DNA of 64,000 nt from Siphonodentalium dalli (GCA_032622095.1 CP136066.1:108399319-108463318); one strand, 5' to 3'; positions 43,465 through 55,318 are shown, counted from the first letter of the stretch. Numbers and translations: made by a program. Notes: generated by a model from the sequence alone, not told the origin.

Positions 43465-44760
43465 CTAGCCGATGAGCCCGACGTTGTCCGGGCTATTCAA
43501 AAACCAAATTTCAAGTCGATAGCTCCACCCGTTTCCGAGATCTGGTCTGCAAATGCGTCACACAGGCTCGGCGCCCCGATAAAATTCTTTTCCGGGACAA
43601 GATACATTCACATACCAAATTTCAAGTCGATAGCTCCAACCGTTTCCGAGATCTGGTCTGCGCATGCGCGAAGCTGGCGTCGCACGGGCTCGGCGACCCG
43701 ATAAAATTTGTATCCGAGGCAAGATACATTCACATACCAAATTTAAAGTCGATAGCTCCACCTGTTTCCGAGATCTCGTCTGCGCATGCGCGAAGCTGGC
43801 GTCGCACGGGCTCGGCAACCCGATAAAATTCTTATCCGGGGCAAGATACATTCACATACCAAATTTCAAGTCGATAGCTCCACCCGTTTCCGAGATCTTG
43901 TCTGCGCATGCGCGAAGCTGGCGTCGCACGGGCTCGGCGACCCGATAAAATTCGTATCCGGAGCCCAGACGTTGTCCGGGCTATTCAAAAACCAAATTTC
44001 AAGTCGATAGCTCCACCCGTTTCCGAGATCTGGTCTGCGCATGCGCGAAGTTGGCGTCGCACGGGCTCGGCGACCCGATAAAATTCGTATCCGGGGCAAG
44101 ATACATTCACATAGCAAATTTCAAGTCGATAGCTCCACCCGTTTCCGAGATCTCGTCTGCGCATGCGCTGCACGTGCGTCGCACGGGCTCGCCAGTATGA
44201 CAATGACGACCGCCTGGTCAAACTACACACACGTACCAAGTTTCGTCCTGATCGGTCGAGAATCGTAGATTTGTATAAATGACAGACAGACAGAGGTCTT
44301 CAAAATATATATGAGACTAGCCGATGAGCCCGACGTTGTCCGGGCTATTCAAAAACCAATTTTCAAGTCGATAGCTCTACCCAGCCCGACGTTGTCCGGG
44401 CTATTCAAAAACCAAATTTCAAGTCGATAGCTGTACCCGTTTCCTAGATCTGGTCTGCGCATGCGCGAACGAAGCTGGCGTCGCACGGGCTCGGCGACCC
44501 GATAAAATTCGTATCCGGGGCAAGATACATTCACATAGCAAATTTCAAGTCGATAGCTCCACCCGTTTCCGAGATCTCGTCTGCGCATGCGCGAAGCTGG
44601 CGTCGCACGGGCTCGGCGACCCGATAAAATTCGTATCCGGGGCAAGATACATTCACATACCAAATTTCAAGTCGATAGCTCCACCCGTTTCCGAGATCTC
44701 GTCTGCGCATGCGCGAAGCGGGCGCCGCACGGGCTCGCCAATACGACAACGTCCACCGCC
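43015..44760. repeat. About 122 bp tandem repeat inside Helitron array
   Basis: Core AAATTTCAAGTCGATAGCTC, then CACCCGTTTCCGAGATCT, TCTGCGCATGCGCGAAGC, GTCGCACGGGCTCGGC, CCGATAAAATTCGTATCC, GGGGCAAGATACATTCACAT. Units recur every ~122 bp, interrupted by element junctions. A central tandem repeat with a flanking microsatellite is also known from Helitron-related elements of bivalves and of Drosophila (DINE type). Confidence 0.85.
43465..44316 (-). mobile_element. Helitron-like element 3 of the array
   Basis: Minus strand: TCTCATATATATTTTGAAGA at 44316, CTAG at 43465-43468 after hairpin AGCCCGGACAACGTCGGGCT. Longest member because it has most copies of the 122 bp unit. Contains an internal hairpin remnant near 43966-43985, suggesting an earlier recombination between elements. 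All frames through it, on both strands, come from the repeat unit being open and are not genes. Confidence 0.82.
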
Positions 44761-44886
44761 TGGTCAAACTACACACACGTACCAAGTTTCGTCCCGATCG
44801 GTCGAGAATCGTAGATTTGTATCAATGACAGACAAACATACAGACAGACAGACAAACAAACAGAGGTCTTCAAAATATATATGAGA
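44317..44886 (-). mobile_element. Helitron-like element 4, 5'-most of the array
   Basis: Minus strand: TCTCATATATATTTTGAAGA starts at 44886 with A outside (T at 44887 on plus), and CTAG at 44317-44320 joins element 3. Includes a second partial hairpin copy near 44382-44405. Together with the T beyond 42344, the whole array sits between A and T, the Helitron target. Confidence 0.82.
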
Positions 44887-44887
44887 T

Positions 44888-45676
44888 AATGATTTCTTCT
44901 GGTCAATGGTGACGGGATTGACAAATGACGACGCTAATATCCCGCCAAAACGCACGTGCTTTTCACTGCTTAATTTTGTCGCGAACAGAGTTTTCTTTCA
45001 AGCATGGTTTGCGCCCAATTCCGCAAAGGAATTTAAGGGAGCTACCGGTATAATACACTGTAATTGTTAAAATACACAGCCCACAAAGTCGTGGGGATTT
45101 CCGTAGTGACTCGTTAGGGTATAGTTTGATTTACGCCACGCTATTCACTGCATAGCATGGCCGACTGGGTCGTCTTATTTATATCTAGAATGCGCGATCG
45201 CATACACCGGCCTACACATGCGTCAGTTGTGTATGCGATGGGTGATTAGTTCTGCTGTTGGTATTGGAAAAACCATAACAATTAAAACACGGACGGACAG
45301 GTTACTACAGACTTCTGAAAAATAAAAAAAATTGAGACCGGCAAGAAAATCTCATCCAGGCCGGGTACCGGAAACAGAGACGTTTTTGTTTTGGCCTAAT
45401 CAAAATTACATGTTATTTTTCATTTTCATTGGTCAGTCAATTGAAATCAAACAGGCTGGTATCTTTCCAAACATATGTGGGGCTGACCTTCCAGAAACTA
45501 TAGTCTTCACATCTGTGCATTCTTGAAGAGCCATGAACATCAATTGATCCACATGAACATTTAACATATTAATTAAGTTTATCAATGTATCACCTTAATG
45601 GCTAATTAATTAAGCAACAACCAATTGTTTTACAGCATTCCCTGAATTGACAGCTTATGATGGTATTATAGTCAAC
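44888..45676. other. No gene; small hairpin
   Basis: Somewhat richer in CG than the neighbourhood. ATCGCATACAC (45197-45207) and GTGTATGCGAT (45229-45239) form an 11 bp stem. A frame at 45332-45526 is not convincing. Confidence 0.4.
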
Positions 45677-45678
45677 TA

Positions 45679-45843
45679 CAGTAATGTCCGAAGTATATGA
45701 CCCTTTAACCACAGCAGAATTGTGGGAATTTCTCAGCTTTTAGTCGGAAATATGGCATGTTGCCATTCATCGGAAAGCTCTCACGAGAAAATTTTCCCAT
45801 AATTTTGCTGTGGTTTAGGGGTAAATTATTTAGGACATTACTG
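45679..45843. mobile_element. Family A MITE, CTATATGACCC subfamily
   Basis: Starts CAGTAATGTCCGAAGTATAT, ends GGACATTACTG; TA at 45677-45678 and 45844-45845. Right arm shortened. Confidence 0.82.
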
Positions 45844-46222
45844 TAGGAGGTATTTGGTGGAGCAGACAAACCCATGCACCAGCACAGTTTTTGGCAGTCT
45901 TATACTGCAGTACACAATGGGCATATCATAACCAGAGTGTGGTATAAATAACATCCCAATTCATTTCCACACACATTTGTGTAGTAGATTATTACATGCA
46001 TGGACAAGTCTCTACAATATGTCTGACACAGTCAATTATATAATTCTGGGAGAAATTCTAAAGATGCCTTCTGCCAGATTAGACTATCTGGCCACGATTG
46101 TTAACTAGAGAATCATTGCATAAAGAAGAATAGCCTCAGAGTGATATATACAGGATGCAGTTTTGGAGGTTATGACAAGCTTGTGCCTCATTTGATATTG
46201 CATTAGCCTTATTAGGGTTTTA

Positions 46223-46447
46223 ATCCTTTCATGATGGGCGCCAAGCTGGTGCAGCATTAAAAATCCTGAGCCAGTGCATTCTCTTATATATGTGAGTCTC
46301 TCATAGGGAGCCTCGGATATATAAGAGAATGTACTGGCTTACAAGGTCATGCAAAGTCAATATTGTTAGGCCAATGTTTTCTCTTATATATGCGAGGCTC
46401 CCTATGTGAGACTCGCATATATAACAGGATGCTTTGGCACAGGGTAC
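46223..46447. mobile_element. Family F element, right-truncated
   Basis: TTAA at 46219-46222, then TCCTTTCATGATGGGCGC; two hairpins at about 46268-46336 and 46369-46440; stops at GCACAGGGTA, with no right end. Confidence 0.75.
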
Positions 46448-46502
46448 ATGACTAATCTATTATAGGAACAATAAATAACAAACTCGAAGCATATACTGTC
46501 TA

Positions 46503-46550
46503 TCCATAATTCTGCTGTGGTTAAGGAGTCGCTTATTTAGGGCATTACTG
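46503..46550. mobile_element. Family A fragment (right end only)
   Basis: TCCATAATTCTGCTGTGGTT to GGGCATTACTG followed by TA. Confidence 0.75.
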
Positions 46551-47420
46551 TATATATGGACATGCTATTAATAATTCTTGTATTTATTAGTATTTGTACG
46601 TTTCATGTGTATATTGTAAATAAAATTATCCTATCCTAAAAGCGATAGCATAGAAAGTAAAACTCTATGTAGATAAAGGGTGCTGCAGAGTGCTACTCGT
46701 ATTAATTAACTTTGGTACTAAAATAGTATAGAAACAGTCCAACAGCTCTTCAAACCCAGTAAGTGCCAGGTGTCAGTGGCATATCAGCATAGAAGTCAGC
46801 GTCTAGCGATGAGAGTACGGGTACCAGCCGCGCATACAGTTAGTATCAATCCCAATTAGTTCTACCCGGGTAGAAGGAGGTAAAGAAATACTTAAAAACA
46901 AGCATACCTCTGTGGGATTCCATTGCACTCATCAGACCTGTGTTTGTTCTGCGGCAAAAAATATCGGCATACGTACAGATCATAGGATCCACCACGTAAC
47001 ATGGTAACAACTGATATATTTATGTATTCTAACTATCATAGACTAATTTTACTTAGGACGATACTTCTATTATATGTACCATAACATAATAATGTATAAG
47101 CAGCTTTTGTGTAGGCAGAGGTTTCTTGTTTTTCGGCCAATATATAGACTGAACAGCGCAGGCATGTAAATGTGGGAAATAATATCGTAAGTGTTTGTTG
47201 TGGGAAATGTTACAAAGAGAACAGTCAGGCTTCAGTTGTAACTTGCAGCATAAATGAGTTAATTAATTTCACTTCCTTCACAAGCATGTGTGGTTCTGTA
47301 TTTATTACGCACCAACATTCAAAATTCTTGGGGATCGATTAAATCTTTTGTTAGGTTTCAATGCTAGTTATAGAGAACTTTTCAACATGATAAAAAAGAG
47401 ATTAAATTAATGTTGTAATA
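46551..47420. other. No gene recognised
   Basis: ATTGTAAATAAAATTATCCT at 46612-46631 resembles a LINE 3' tail; otherwise nothing supported. Confidence 0.4.
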
Positions 47421-47422
47421 TA

Positions 47423-47662
47423 CAGTAATGTCCTAAATAATCGACTCCTTAACCACGGCAGAATTATGAGTAATTTTTCAGGATTTAGTCGGAAATATGG
47501 TTTGTTGCCATTCATCGCAAAGCTCTCAGTGAGAGCTTTCCGATGAATGGCAACAGTGACAGCTTTCCGATGAATGGCAACAAGCCATATTTCCAACTAA
47601 ATCCTGAAAGATTACCCATAATTCTGCTGTGGTTAAGGCATCGATTATTTAGGGCATTACTG
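47423..47662. mobile_element. Family A MITE with duplicated apex
   Basis: CAGTAATGTCC to GGGCATTACTG, TA at 47421-47422 and 47663-47664. The apex segment AGCTTTCCGATGAATGGCAA occurs twice, adding about 27 bp. Confidence 0.87.
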
Positions 47663-47711
47663 TACTTATAGTACTGGCTGGGTTGGTTGTCATCATACAT
47701 GATGTCATTAA

Positions 47712-47813
47712 CCCTTTCTATACTAAATGGATTCTACAAAACGTTTGTTGAACTTATTATCTGAACATTTCCCAAGGGAACTACTCGTCAATGAGTATTT
47801 AGTATAGAAGGGG
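47712..47813. mobile_element. Family C TTAA element, minimal form
   Basis: TTAA at 47708-47711 and 47814-47817; CCCTTTCTATACTAAATGGA to GTATTTAGTATAGAAGGGG. Only 102 bp, an internal-deletion product that shows the uninterrupted sequence GAACTACTCGTCAATG at the family A insertion site. Confidence 0.85.
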
Positions 47814-48253
47814 TTAATTTACATCATACATCTTTATCTTGATTGCACTAGTGTACTAAGGTGAAATTACACACAGGCCAGAGTATTGCAATCGGCCAAA
47901 ATATAGCAGCAGGTGTGTAATAAATATATAGAACAACCAAGAAATGGTGTATGTTGTACTGGTTATAGATATAATGACATAAATCTGTGAACTGGTTTAT
48001 GTATATTACATGAGTTTGTTGTGACGGAAATGTAAAACGAACACCAGTAGGTCAAAATTACTTTATATAATTGAATAAACTTGTGATTTATGTAGAAGCT
48101 AGACAAATAGTGAAGACAGTTTATGTTACAGTTGATGTTGACAATGTGTTGGTTTGTGTTAAATTGTCCGAGGTCTAGATACAATTTTATTGAATGTTTT
48201 GAAATCTTCTGTATTTTGCTGTATTTCTCAAAAATATATCAATGGGTGTGCAA

Positions 48254-48348
48254 TAAGTAGAGGATCTACAACTCGTCCTCAGTTTATAGCCGAATTTACA
48301 GTTTTGTAAATTCCACTATAAACTGGGGACGAGTTGTAGATTCTATTT
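48254..48348. repeat. Family J palindrome (also 50690-50784)
   Basis: AGAGGATCTACAACTCGTCC pairs with GGACGAGTTGTAGATTCT; TTTATAGCCGAATTTAC faces GTAAATTCCACTATAAA. Copied with the segmental duplication; a longer relative is at 33417-33560. Confidence 0.8.
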
Positions 48349-49371
48349 ATTATCTATGCCTTGTTTTCCCACGTAAAGAAATATAGTCCCAGATAAATAA
48401 AGACTTAATGGCATATAATGGTATATATTTAATGACATAGCTTTTCAAACTCTTCACTCTTCAAATTCGCCTTCCCGCCCCATTTTTCTAAAACTGTTGA
48501 ATGTAAATCTAGCAATTTATTTATAATGGCCTAAGAATGATACATTAACTTACAATTATCCAAAGGCACAGTATCCTGTCAAGCTACATACCAGTCTGAG
48601 TAAACTCATACCTAAATATTCATTACAACATTGAGTCAACGTTCACCCAGACTGGCTACATACCTAATCAGACAAATATACCATCAATACCTATTTCATG
48701 TGTTACTTTTTTCAAATGAAATTGTTGGTATTTTTTAGGAATGTGTTTTGAAATTGTGAAAACAAATACAGCCATGGCGTACCTACATGTAGTTACAGAG
48801 TCTATTTTTAACAGATAAATAGTTTGTCGTTTTTAAATCGGCACATCTCAGCAATTTCCGTAGGAGTGTGATCTAGTGTGATCTAATTTGATCTGGGGAA
48901 ATCTCACCAGGTGTGATCTGACGATTTGGATTAGATCGTCGAACAATAGTGGTATTTAGGGAAGAATTAGTCATAGCCATGTAATAAAATAGTATCTATC
49001 TCCCAAATCAGCACGACATCGCAGACATTACTTCACAGAACAAATGTCCCTGTTTAGAAAGCAATTATTACCATCAACTCGACATCATGCACGATCTGTC
49101 AGAACTAATATATCACCAAATAACTCAAATTGTGTTCCTATAACCCAGTGATTTACACTCCGTATCAGAGGGAGCAGGTAATTTCCATATCTTGATTGGT
49201 TATCTTAAGGCTTGTCTGGAGTGATGAAAAAAACCCAGTTTAGTATGCTAGAATTAACATTTACTTCAAATTATCCTATGAAACATTGGTCGCGGAAGCA
49301 AGATATCAAGAATGATGTTAACGGAATCAAATGTTAAAGATGCATGGCTTGTTTTCACTTTGTTATAACTA

Positions 49372-49497
49372 CAGTAATGCCCTAATTAATCGACTGCTTA
49401 ACCACAGCAGAATTATGGGTAACTTTTCAGGATTTAGTCGGAAATATGGCTTGTTGCCATTCATCGGAAAGCTCTCCCCGAGAGTAGCACATTACTG
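49372..49497. mobile_element. Family A MITE, right arm deleted (duplicate 51774-51899)
   Basis: CAGTAATGCCCTAATTAATC intact with TA before it; after CTCTCCCCGAGAG only GCACATTACTG remains. Present identically in both halves of the segmental duplication. Confidence 0.82.
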
Positions 49498-49573
49498 ATT
49501 TATGGTTTCAAAGTATCACGATGTAGACAAATCAGTTCTCATTTATGTTGATATCCATAACTGGCCGGACCTA

Positions 49574-49786
49574 CATTAATGCCCTAAATAATCGACTCCT
49601 TAACCACAGCAGAATTATGGGTAACTTTTCAGGATTTAGTCGGAAATATGGCTTGTTGCCATTCAACTGAAAGCTCTCAGTAAGAGCTATCAGATGAATG
49701 GCAACAAGCCATATTTCCGACTAAATCCTGAAAAGTTACCCATAATTCTGCTGTGGTTAAGCAGTCGATTAATTAGGGCATTACTG
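49574..49786. mobile_element. Family A MITE, full length (duplicate 51976-52188)
   Basis: CATTAATGCCC (CAGT altered) to GGGCATTACTG; TA at 49572-49573 and 49787-49788. Arms pair over about 100 bp; apex CTCTCAGTAAGAGC. Confidence 0.88.
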
Positions 49787-50030
49787 TATAACATATATGT
49801 AATTAGGAAAGGGAATGTCAAAAGTTACATAAATTCATCTGAGTTGAGGGACATCTCAATGTACCATTCAATGTACCATTCAATACATTTCGATAAGAAA
49901 TGAGAATTTGTTATGGGGTTTCCAAGCCTGAGCTATGTCAGGAGGTGGGAAGTTTAGATGGTCTTACACAGAAAACTACTTGAGTACATCACATGAAGGA
50001 ATTTATTCTATATAAAGACCACATCGAGCA

Positions 50031-50486
50031 TCTAATATATATATTGGGACTTCTGTTTGTCTGTCTGTCTGTTAGCTATATATGGCCGGGAAAACGGCTG
50101 CACCGATTGAGCTCAAACTTCCAATCTAAGGTTAAAAAGCCGCCGTTTTGGAGAAGCTCCGAGCACTCCTTCTCCACTCCCAGTCACCAAAATGACCGTC
50201 CTTGGCACTGTGGGGTTAATCGCGTTGATAGTTAAAGAGCGTTCGTATCCGCAGTGTCGTTGATAAAGAGCGTATATGCGTGTAGTGTGATTCTTAATAA
50301 TATCTATTTTGGGACTTCTGTTTGTCTGTCTGTTAGCTATGGCCGGGAAAACGGCTGCACCGATTGAGCTCAAACTTCCAATCTAAGGTTAAAAAGACAC
50401 AGGCAGTGTTTACCGCCATTTTGGAGAAGCTCTGAGCACCCCTTCTCCACTCCCAGTCACCAAAATGACCGTCCTTGGCACTGTGG
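50031..50486 (+). mobile_element. Helitron-like element truncated by duplication
   Basis: Begins A|TCTAATATATATATTGGGAC and follows 52433 onward, then stops at the duplication junction. Contains two of the roughly 264 bp units CTGTTTGTCTGTCTGTTAGC / GGCCGGGAAAACGGCTGCAC. No 3' hairpin. Confidence 0.85.
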
Positions 50487-52888
50487 GGTCAAAATTACTT
50501 TATATAATTGAATAAACTTGTGATTTATGTAGAAGCTAGACAAATAGTGAAGACAGTTTATGTTACAGTTGATGTTGACAATGTGTTGGTTTGTATTAAA
50601 TTGTCCGAGGTCTAGATACAATTTTATTGAATGTTTTGAAATCTTCTGTATTTTACTGTATTTCTCAAAAATATATCAATGGGTGTGCAATAAGTAGAGG
50701 ATCTACAACTCGTCCTCAGTTTATAGCGGAATTTACAGTTTTGTAAATTCCACTATAAACTGGGGACGAGTTGTAGATTCTATTTATTATCTATGCCTTG
50801 TTTTCCCACGTAAAGAAATATAGTCCCAGATAAATAAAGACTTAATGGCATATAATGGTACATATTTAATGACATAGCTTTTCAAACTCTTCACTCTTCA
50901 AATTCGCCTTCCCGCCCCATTTTTCTAAAACTGTTGAATGTAAATCTAGCAATTTATTTATAATGGCCTAAGATTGATACATTATTAAACTTACATTTAT
51001 CCAAAGGCACGGTTTCCTGTCAAGCTACATACCTAATCAGACAAATATACCATCAATACCTATTTCATGTGTTACTTTTTTCAAATGAAATTGTTGGTAT
51101 TTTGTAGGAATGTGTTTTGAAATTGTGAAAACAAACACAGCCATGGCGTACCTACATGTAGTTACAGAGTCTATTTTTAACAGATAAATAGTTTGTCGTT
51201 TTTAAATCGGCACATCTCAGCAATTTCCGTAGGAGTGTGATCTAGTGTGATCTAATTTGATCTGGGGAAATCTCACCAGGTGTGATCTGACGATTTGGAT
51301 TAGATCGTCGAACAATAGTGGTATTTAGGGAAGAATTAGTCATAGCCATGTAATAAAATAGTATCTATCTCCCAAATTGAAATATAACAATATATATTCT
51401 GAGCCCTGATCAGCACGACATCGCAGACATTACTTCACAGAACAAATGTCCCTGTTTAGAAAGCAATTATTACCATCAACTCGACATCATGCACGATCTG
51501 TCAGAACTAATATATCACCAAATAACTCAAATTGTGTTCCTATAACCCAGTGATTTACACTCCGTATCAGAGGGAGCAGGTAATTTCCATATCTTGATTG
51601 GTTATCTTAAGGCTTGTCTGGAGTGATGAAAAAAACCCAGTTTAGTATGCTAGAATTAACATTTACTTCAAATTATCCTATGAAACATTGGTCGCGGAAG
51701 CAAGATATCAAGAATGATGTTAACGGAATCAAATGTTAAAGATGCATGGCTTGTTTTCACTTTGTTATAACTACAGTAATGCCCTAATTAATCGACTGCT
51801 TAACCACAGCAGAATTATGGGTAACTTTTCAGGATTTAGTCGGAAATATGGCTTGTTGCCATTCATCGGAAAGCTCTTCCCGAGAGTAGCACATTACTGA
51901 TTTATGGTTTCAAAGTATCACGATGTAGACAAATCAGTTCTCATTTATGTTGATATCCATAACTGGCCGGACCTACATTAATGCCCTAAATAATCGACTC
52001 CTTAACCACAGCAGAATTATGGGTAACTTTTCAGGATTTAGTCGGAAATATGGCTTGTTGCCATTCAACTGAAAGCTCTCAGTAAGAGCTATCAGATGAA
52101 TGGCAACAAGCCATATTTCCGACTAAATCCTGAAAAGTTACCCATAATTCTGCTGTGGTTAAGCAGTCGATTAATTAGGGCATTACTGTATAACATATAT
52201 GTAATTAGGAAAGGGAATGTCAAAAGTTACATAAATTCATCTGAGTTGAGGGACATCTCAATGTACCATTCAATGTACCATTCAATACATTTCGATAAGA
52301 AATGAGAATTTGTTATGGGGTTTCCAAGCCTGAGCTATGTCAGGAGGTGGGAAGTTTAGATGGTCTTACACAGAAAACTACTTGAGTACATCACATGAAG
52401 GAATTTATTCTATATAAAGACCACATCGAGCATCTAATATATATATTGGGACTTCTGTTTGTCTGTCTGTCTGTTAGCTATATATGGCCGGGAAAACGGC
52501 TGCACCGATTGAGCTCAAACTTCCAATCTAAGGTTAAAAAGCCGCCGTTTTGGAGAAGCTCCGAGCACTCCTTCTCCACTCCCAGTCACCAAAATGACCG
52601 TCCTTGGCACTGTGGGGTTAATCGCGTTGATAGTTAAAGAGCGTTCGTATCCGCAGTGTCGTTGATAAAGAGCGTATATGCGTGTAGTGTGATTCTTAAT
52701 AATAACTATTTTGGGACTTCTGTTTGTCTGTCTGTTAGCTATGGCCGGGAAAACGGCTGCACCGATTGAGCTCAAACTTCCAATCTAAGGTTAAAAAGAC
52801 ACAGGCAGTGTTTACCGCCATTTTGGAGAAGCTCTGAGCACCCCTTCTCCACTCCCAGTCACCAAAATGACCGTCCTTGGCACTGTGG
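50487..52888 (+). repeat. Recent tandem segmental duplication, copy 2
   Basis: 2402 bp. The junction with copy 1 and the outer breakpoints share only GGT (48050-48052, 50487-50489, 52889-52891), i.e. 3 bp of microhomology. It repeats the contents of copy 1. Confidence 0.95.
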
Positions 52889-53473
52889 GGTTAATCGCGT
52901 TGATAGTTAAAGAGCGTTCGTATCCGCAGTGTCGTTGATAAAGAGTGTATGCGTGTAGTGTGATTCTTATGTCTGGGGCCAGACGTGAGTGTGCCTGTAT
53001 CCAGACATGAGCGTGTTGTGTGATTCTTATGTCTGTCTTCGTACTTAGGGGTTCCAAGGAACAGGGGAGATTTTTCTGCCTGAGGTGATCTTCACCTTGA
53101 AACAGGTACCCACAAACGTATCTCTTTTAGGGACAGGTACCATCACGGGATGGGTACCATCATTTCTCTTGATTAAAAAGGCAGAATTAACTCAAATTAA
53201 CGGATTTCGACAAAATTTGATACCTAGGGATACTTTTGTCGGGGGAGTGTTTTTGACAGGTCAAATCGTGACCCCGACCTAACCTTGACCTTCAAAATGG
53301 TCAATTCTGGTCAAATCGGGTAAAACGGATGGATTTCAACAAAATTTTATACCTAGGGATACTTTTGTCCGGGGAGTGTTTTGGACGGGTCAAATCGTTA
53401 CCCCGACCTGACCTTGACCATCAAAATGGTCAATTCAAGGTCAAAGCCCGGACGAAGTCGGGTCACCTTCTAG
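52433..53473 (+). mobile_element. Helitron-like element, complete, 1041 bp
   Basis: A (52432) precedes TCTAATATATATATTGGGAC; the 3' end has hairpin GCCCGGACGAAGTCGGGTC (about 53446-53464), then ACCTTCTAG, with T (53474) outside. These are the TC..hairpin-CTRR ends and A/T target of Helitrons. Interior: CTGT microsatellite, two 264 bp units, then GGTCAAATCG..ACCTTGACC blocks shared with 42344-42974. Non-coding, so dependent on an autonomous partner. Confidence 0.85.
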
Positions 53474-53674
53474 TATTATATATAACAATAAAAATGTCAA
53501 AAAGATGACTTTAATCATAGTTTTAGAAGGAAAATTTTGGGAAGAGCATTCTCAGCAAGTATACAAATTGAGTGGAAATGAATAACTGCCATAAAAAGTG
53601 CATGATCTAAACTAGTAAAAGGCTCAAATGGCAATTGAATTGATTTCAATACTACTTCAAGAAGCTCAACATTA

Positions 53675-53842
53675 CAGTAATGCCCTAAGTAATCGACTCC
53701 TTAACCACAGTAGAATTATGGGTAACTTTTCAGGATTTAGTCGGAAATATGGCTTGTTGCCATTTATTGGAAAGCTCTAGATCCTGAAAAGTTACCCATA
53801 ATTCTGCTGTGGTTAAGGAGTCGATTACTTAGGGCATTACTG
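53675..53842. mobile_element. Family A MITE, apex deleted
   Basis: CAGTAATGCCC to GGGCATTACTG with TA at 53673-53674 and 53843-53844; right arm resumes at GATCCTGAAAAGTTACCC. Confidence 0.88.
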
Positions 53843-53844
53843 TA

Positions 53845-55315
53845 TGTTAGTTGTATGCTGGAAAATTGTAAACATCCATTTTGCAAGAATTGATATAAAC
53901 CTTTGGGCTGTTTTAGCCTCACGTTTAGGTCATACATTCACAGCCAAATTCCCAGCTAGGCCATTTTCTAGCACACACCTAACATAATGTTGAAAATCCC
54001 ACTTTATAATACCATGGTATCAGCACCATGGATATAATCGGTACACAGGTACTCAAAAGCAATTGTAATAACAAATTCAGCATATTGATAATAGCATGTT
54101 CCTGCCAATAAACCCTGTGTGTAGGCTGGGAGAGGTGGATTTAAGCCAGATTTTCAACAAACCTTTGAAACAGTGCCTGCTTGTTGTGTGAGTGCCATTA
54201 TTTGCAGTGATGGACACACAATATATTGTCTATCTGCTGGCCAATTAAATACATTGCAATACGTAACATTATCCTATCCTTGCACAGTTCTTTACCATAT
54301 ATTAAAACTCAGTCCCTTCATTCTACCTTTAATATTATTTTTCCAAATGGGCACTTTATACCGCAATTTAAGTTGCCAATCTAGAATGTGCATGTGTTCA
54401 CAATTTATGCATACTGAGAGCTCTGACAGTGAACTTGGAGTTGGATTCCTTATGTGATTTTGCATTTTTGGTTTGTTAAAAGTGATCTGAAAACGGATTC
54501 TGTATGCCTAGTAGGTGTGTTTACAGGATAGACTTAGTTTCCATTCTTGAAATTTGACACGTCGGCCTATGAACATAATTTAGAGAGCAAGATATCCTTG
54601 TAGATTGTTAAAGTGTGTGTATCAAATTTATCAATAGAGTTTCATAAAATCTTGTATCCCAACATAACGAGTTGAATATCTTGTATATCACATGAAAAAA
54701 AATAGAGCTTAATGCCTTTTTAAGAATTTAAATTCTTTAAAAGAAGCTGTGAAATGCATACAAAATGCATCCATTTACAGCTTTGGCTGAGATGCATCAA
54801 AACTGTATATGACAGTATTGTGTGCTCTGGCTGGAGATGGAAAATATAATCCTCCAATTTGCCTCTTTGTTTTTGTGTCTATTTTCGTTAGTGCAATGAA
54901 GTTGCACACGAATTAATCTTTTAATGAATAAAGCAATAATTTTGCATTGTCTGGTGTTGGTGTCATGCGCGGCTTTTCAAAATATCATAAATACGCGATT
55001 CTGCATGGTCATTTTGTTGGCGCGATGCCAAGTTATCCCAGGAAGCATGTGCCTATTCATCACTAATGAGAGATAAGGAAATATGTAATGGCTTTTCTAA
55101 TGATATAATAGGGTTTCATGTGATATATAAATATAGAAATGTGCTGTAAACTAATATTTTATGACATGTCTATGCACGTCAATATTTAATTTTGAACAGA
55201 GTTGTATAGGCCCACATTTCCCTTTACCAGCAACCTTAACAACAAAGTACACAAGCTTCACTAACGTGAACCATTCCAAGGGCCATGGTTTTGTTGTTAG
55301 TCAAGGAATATTGTT
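53845..55315. other. No gene or repeat recognised
   Basis: 1.5 kb with one 94-codon frame (54173-54457) that is rich in Cys, Ser and Leu and lacks splice or start context; I do not consider it a gene. Confidence 0.45.
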
Positions 55316-55318
55316 ATA

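Larger units (their letters stand above)
48050..50486 (+). repeat. Recent tandem segmental duplication, copy 1
   Basis: 2437 bp, repeated at 50487-52888 with only scattered substitutions plus one about 69 bp stretch present only here (near 48598-48660) and one about 31 bp stretch present only in copy 2 (near 51377-51410). Contains a family J palindrome, two family A elements and the 5' part of a Helitron. Short frames in it occur twice for this reason and are not genes. Confidence 0.95.

Noticed and set aside
43063-43704. 213-codon frame and many overlapping frames on both strands
   Set aside because: All lie in the 122 bp tandem repeat of the Helitron array. The unit is open in several frames on both strands, so the peptides repeat with the DNA and do not indicate a gene.
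42960-44890. CRISPR-like array
   Set aside because: The repeats are about 122 bp, contiguous, without unique spacers, and the surroundings are animal DNA with Helitron ends.
49694-52637. Pairs of identical short frames suggesting a gene family
   Set aside because: They are the same DNA in a recent tandem duplication and lie in a family A MITE and a Helitron 5' region.
54173-54457. 94-codon Cys/Leu-rich frame
   Set aside because: No splice sites in phase, no start context and no recognisable motif; such lengths are expected by chance in 64 kb.
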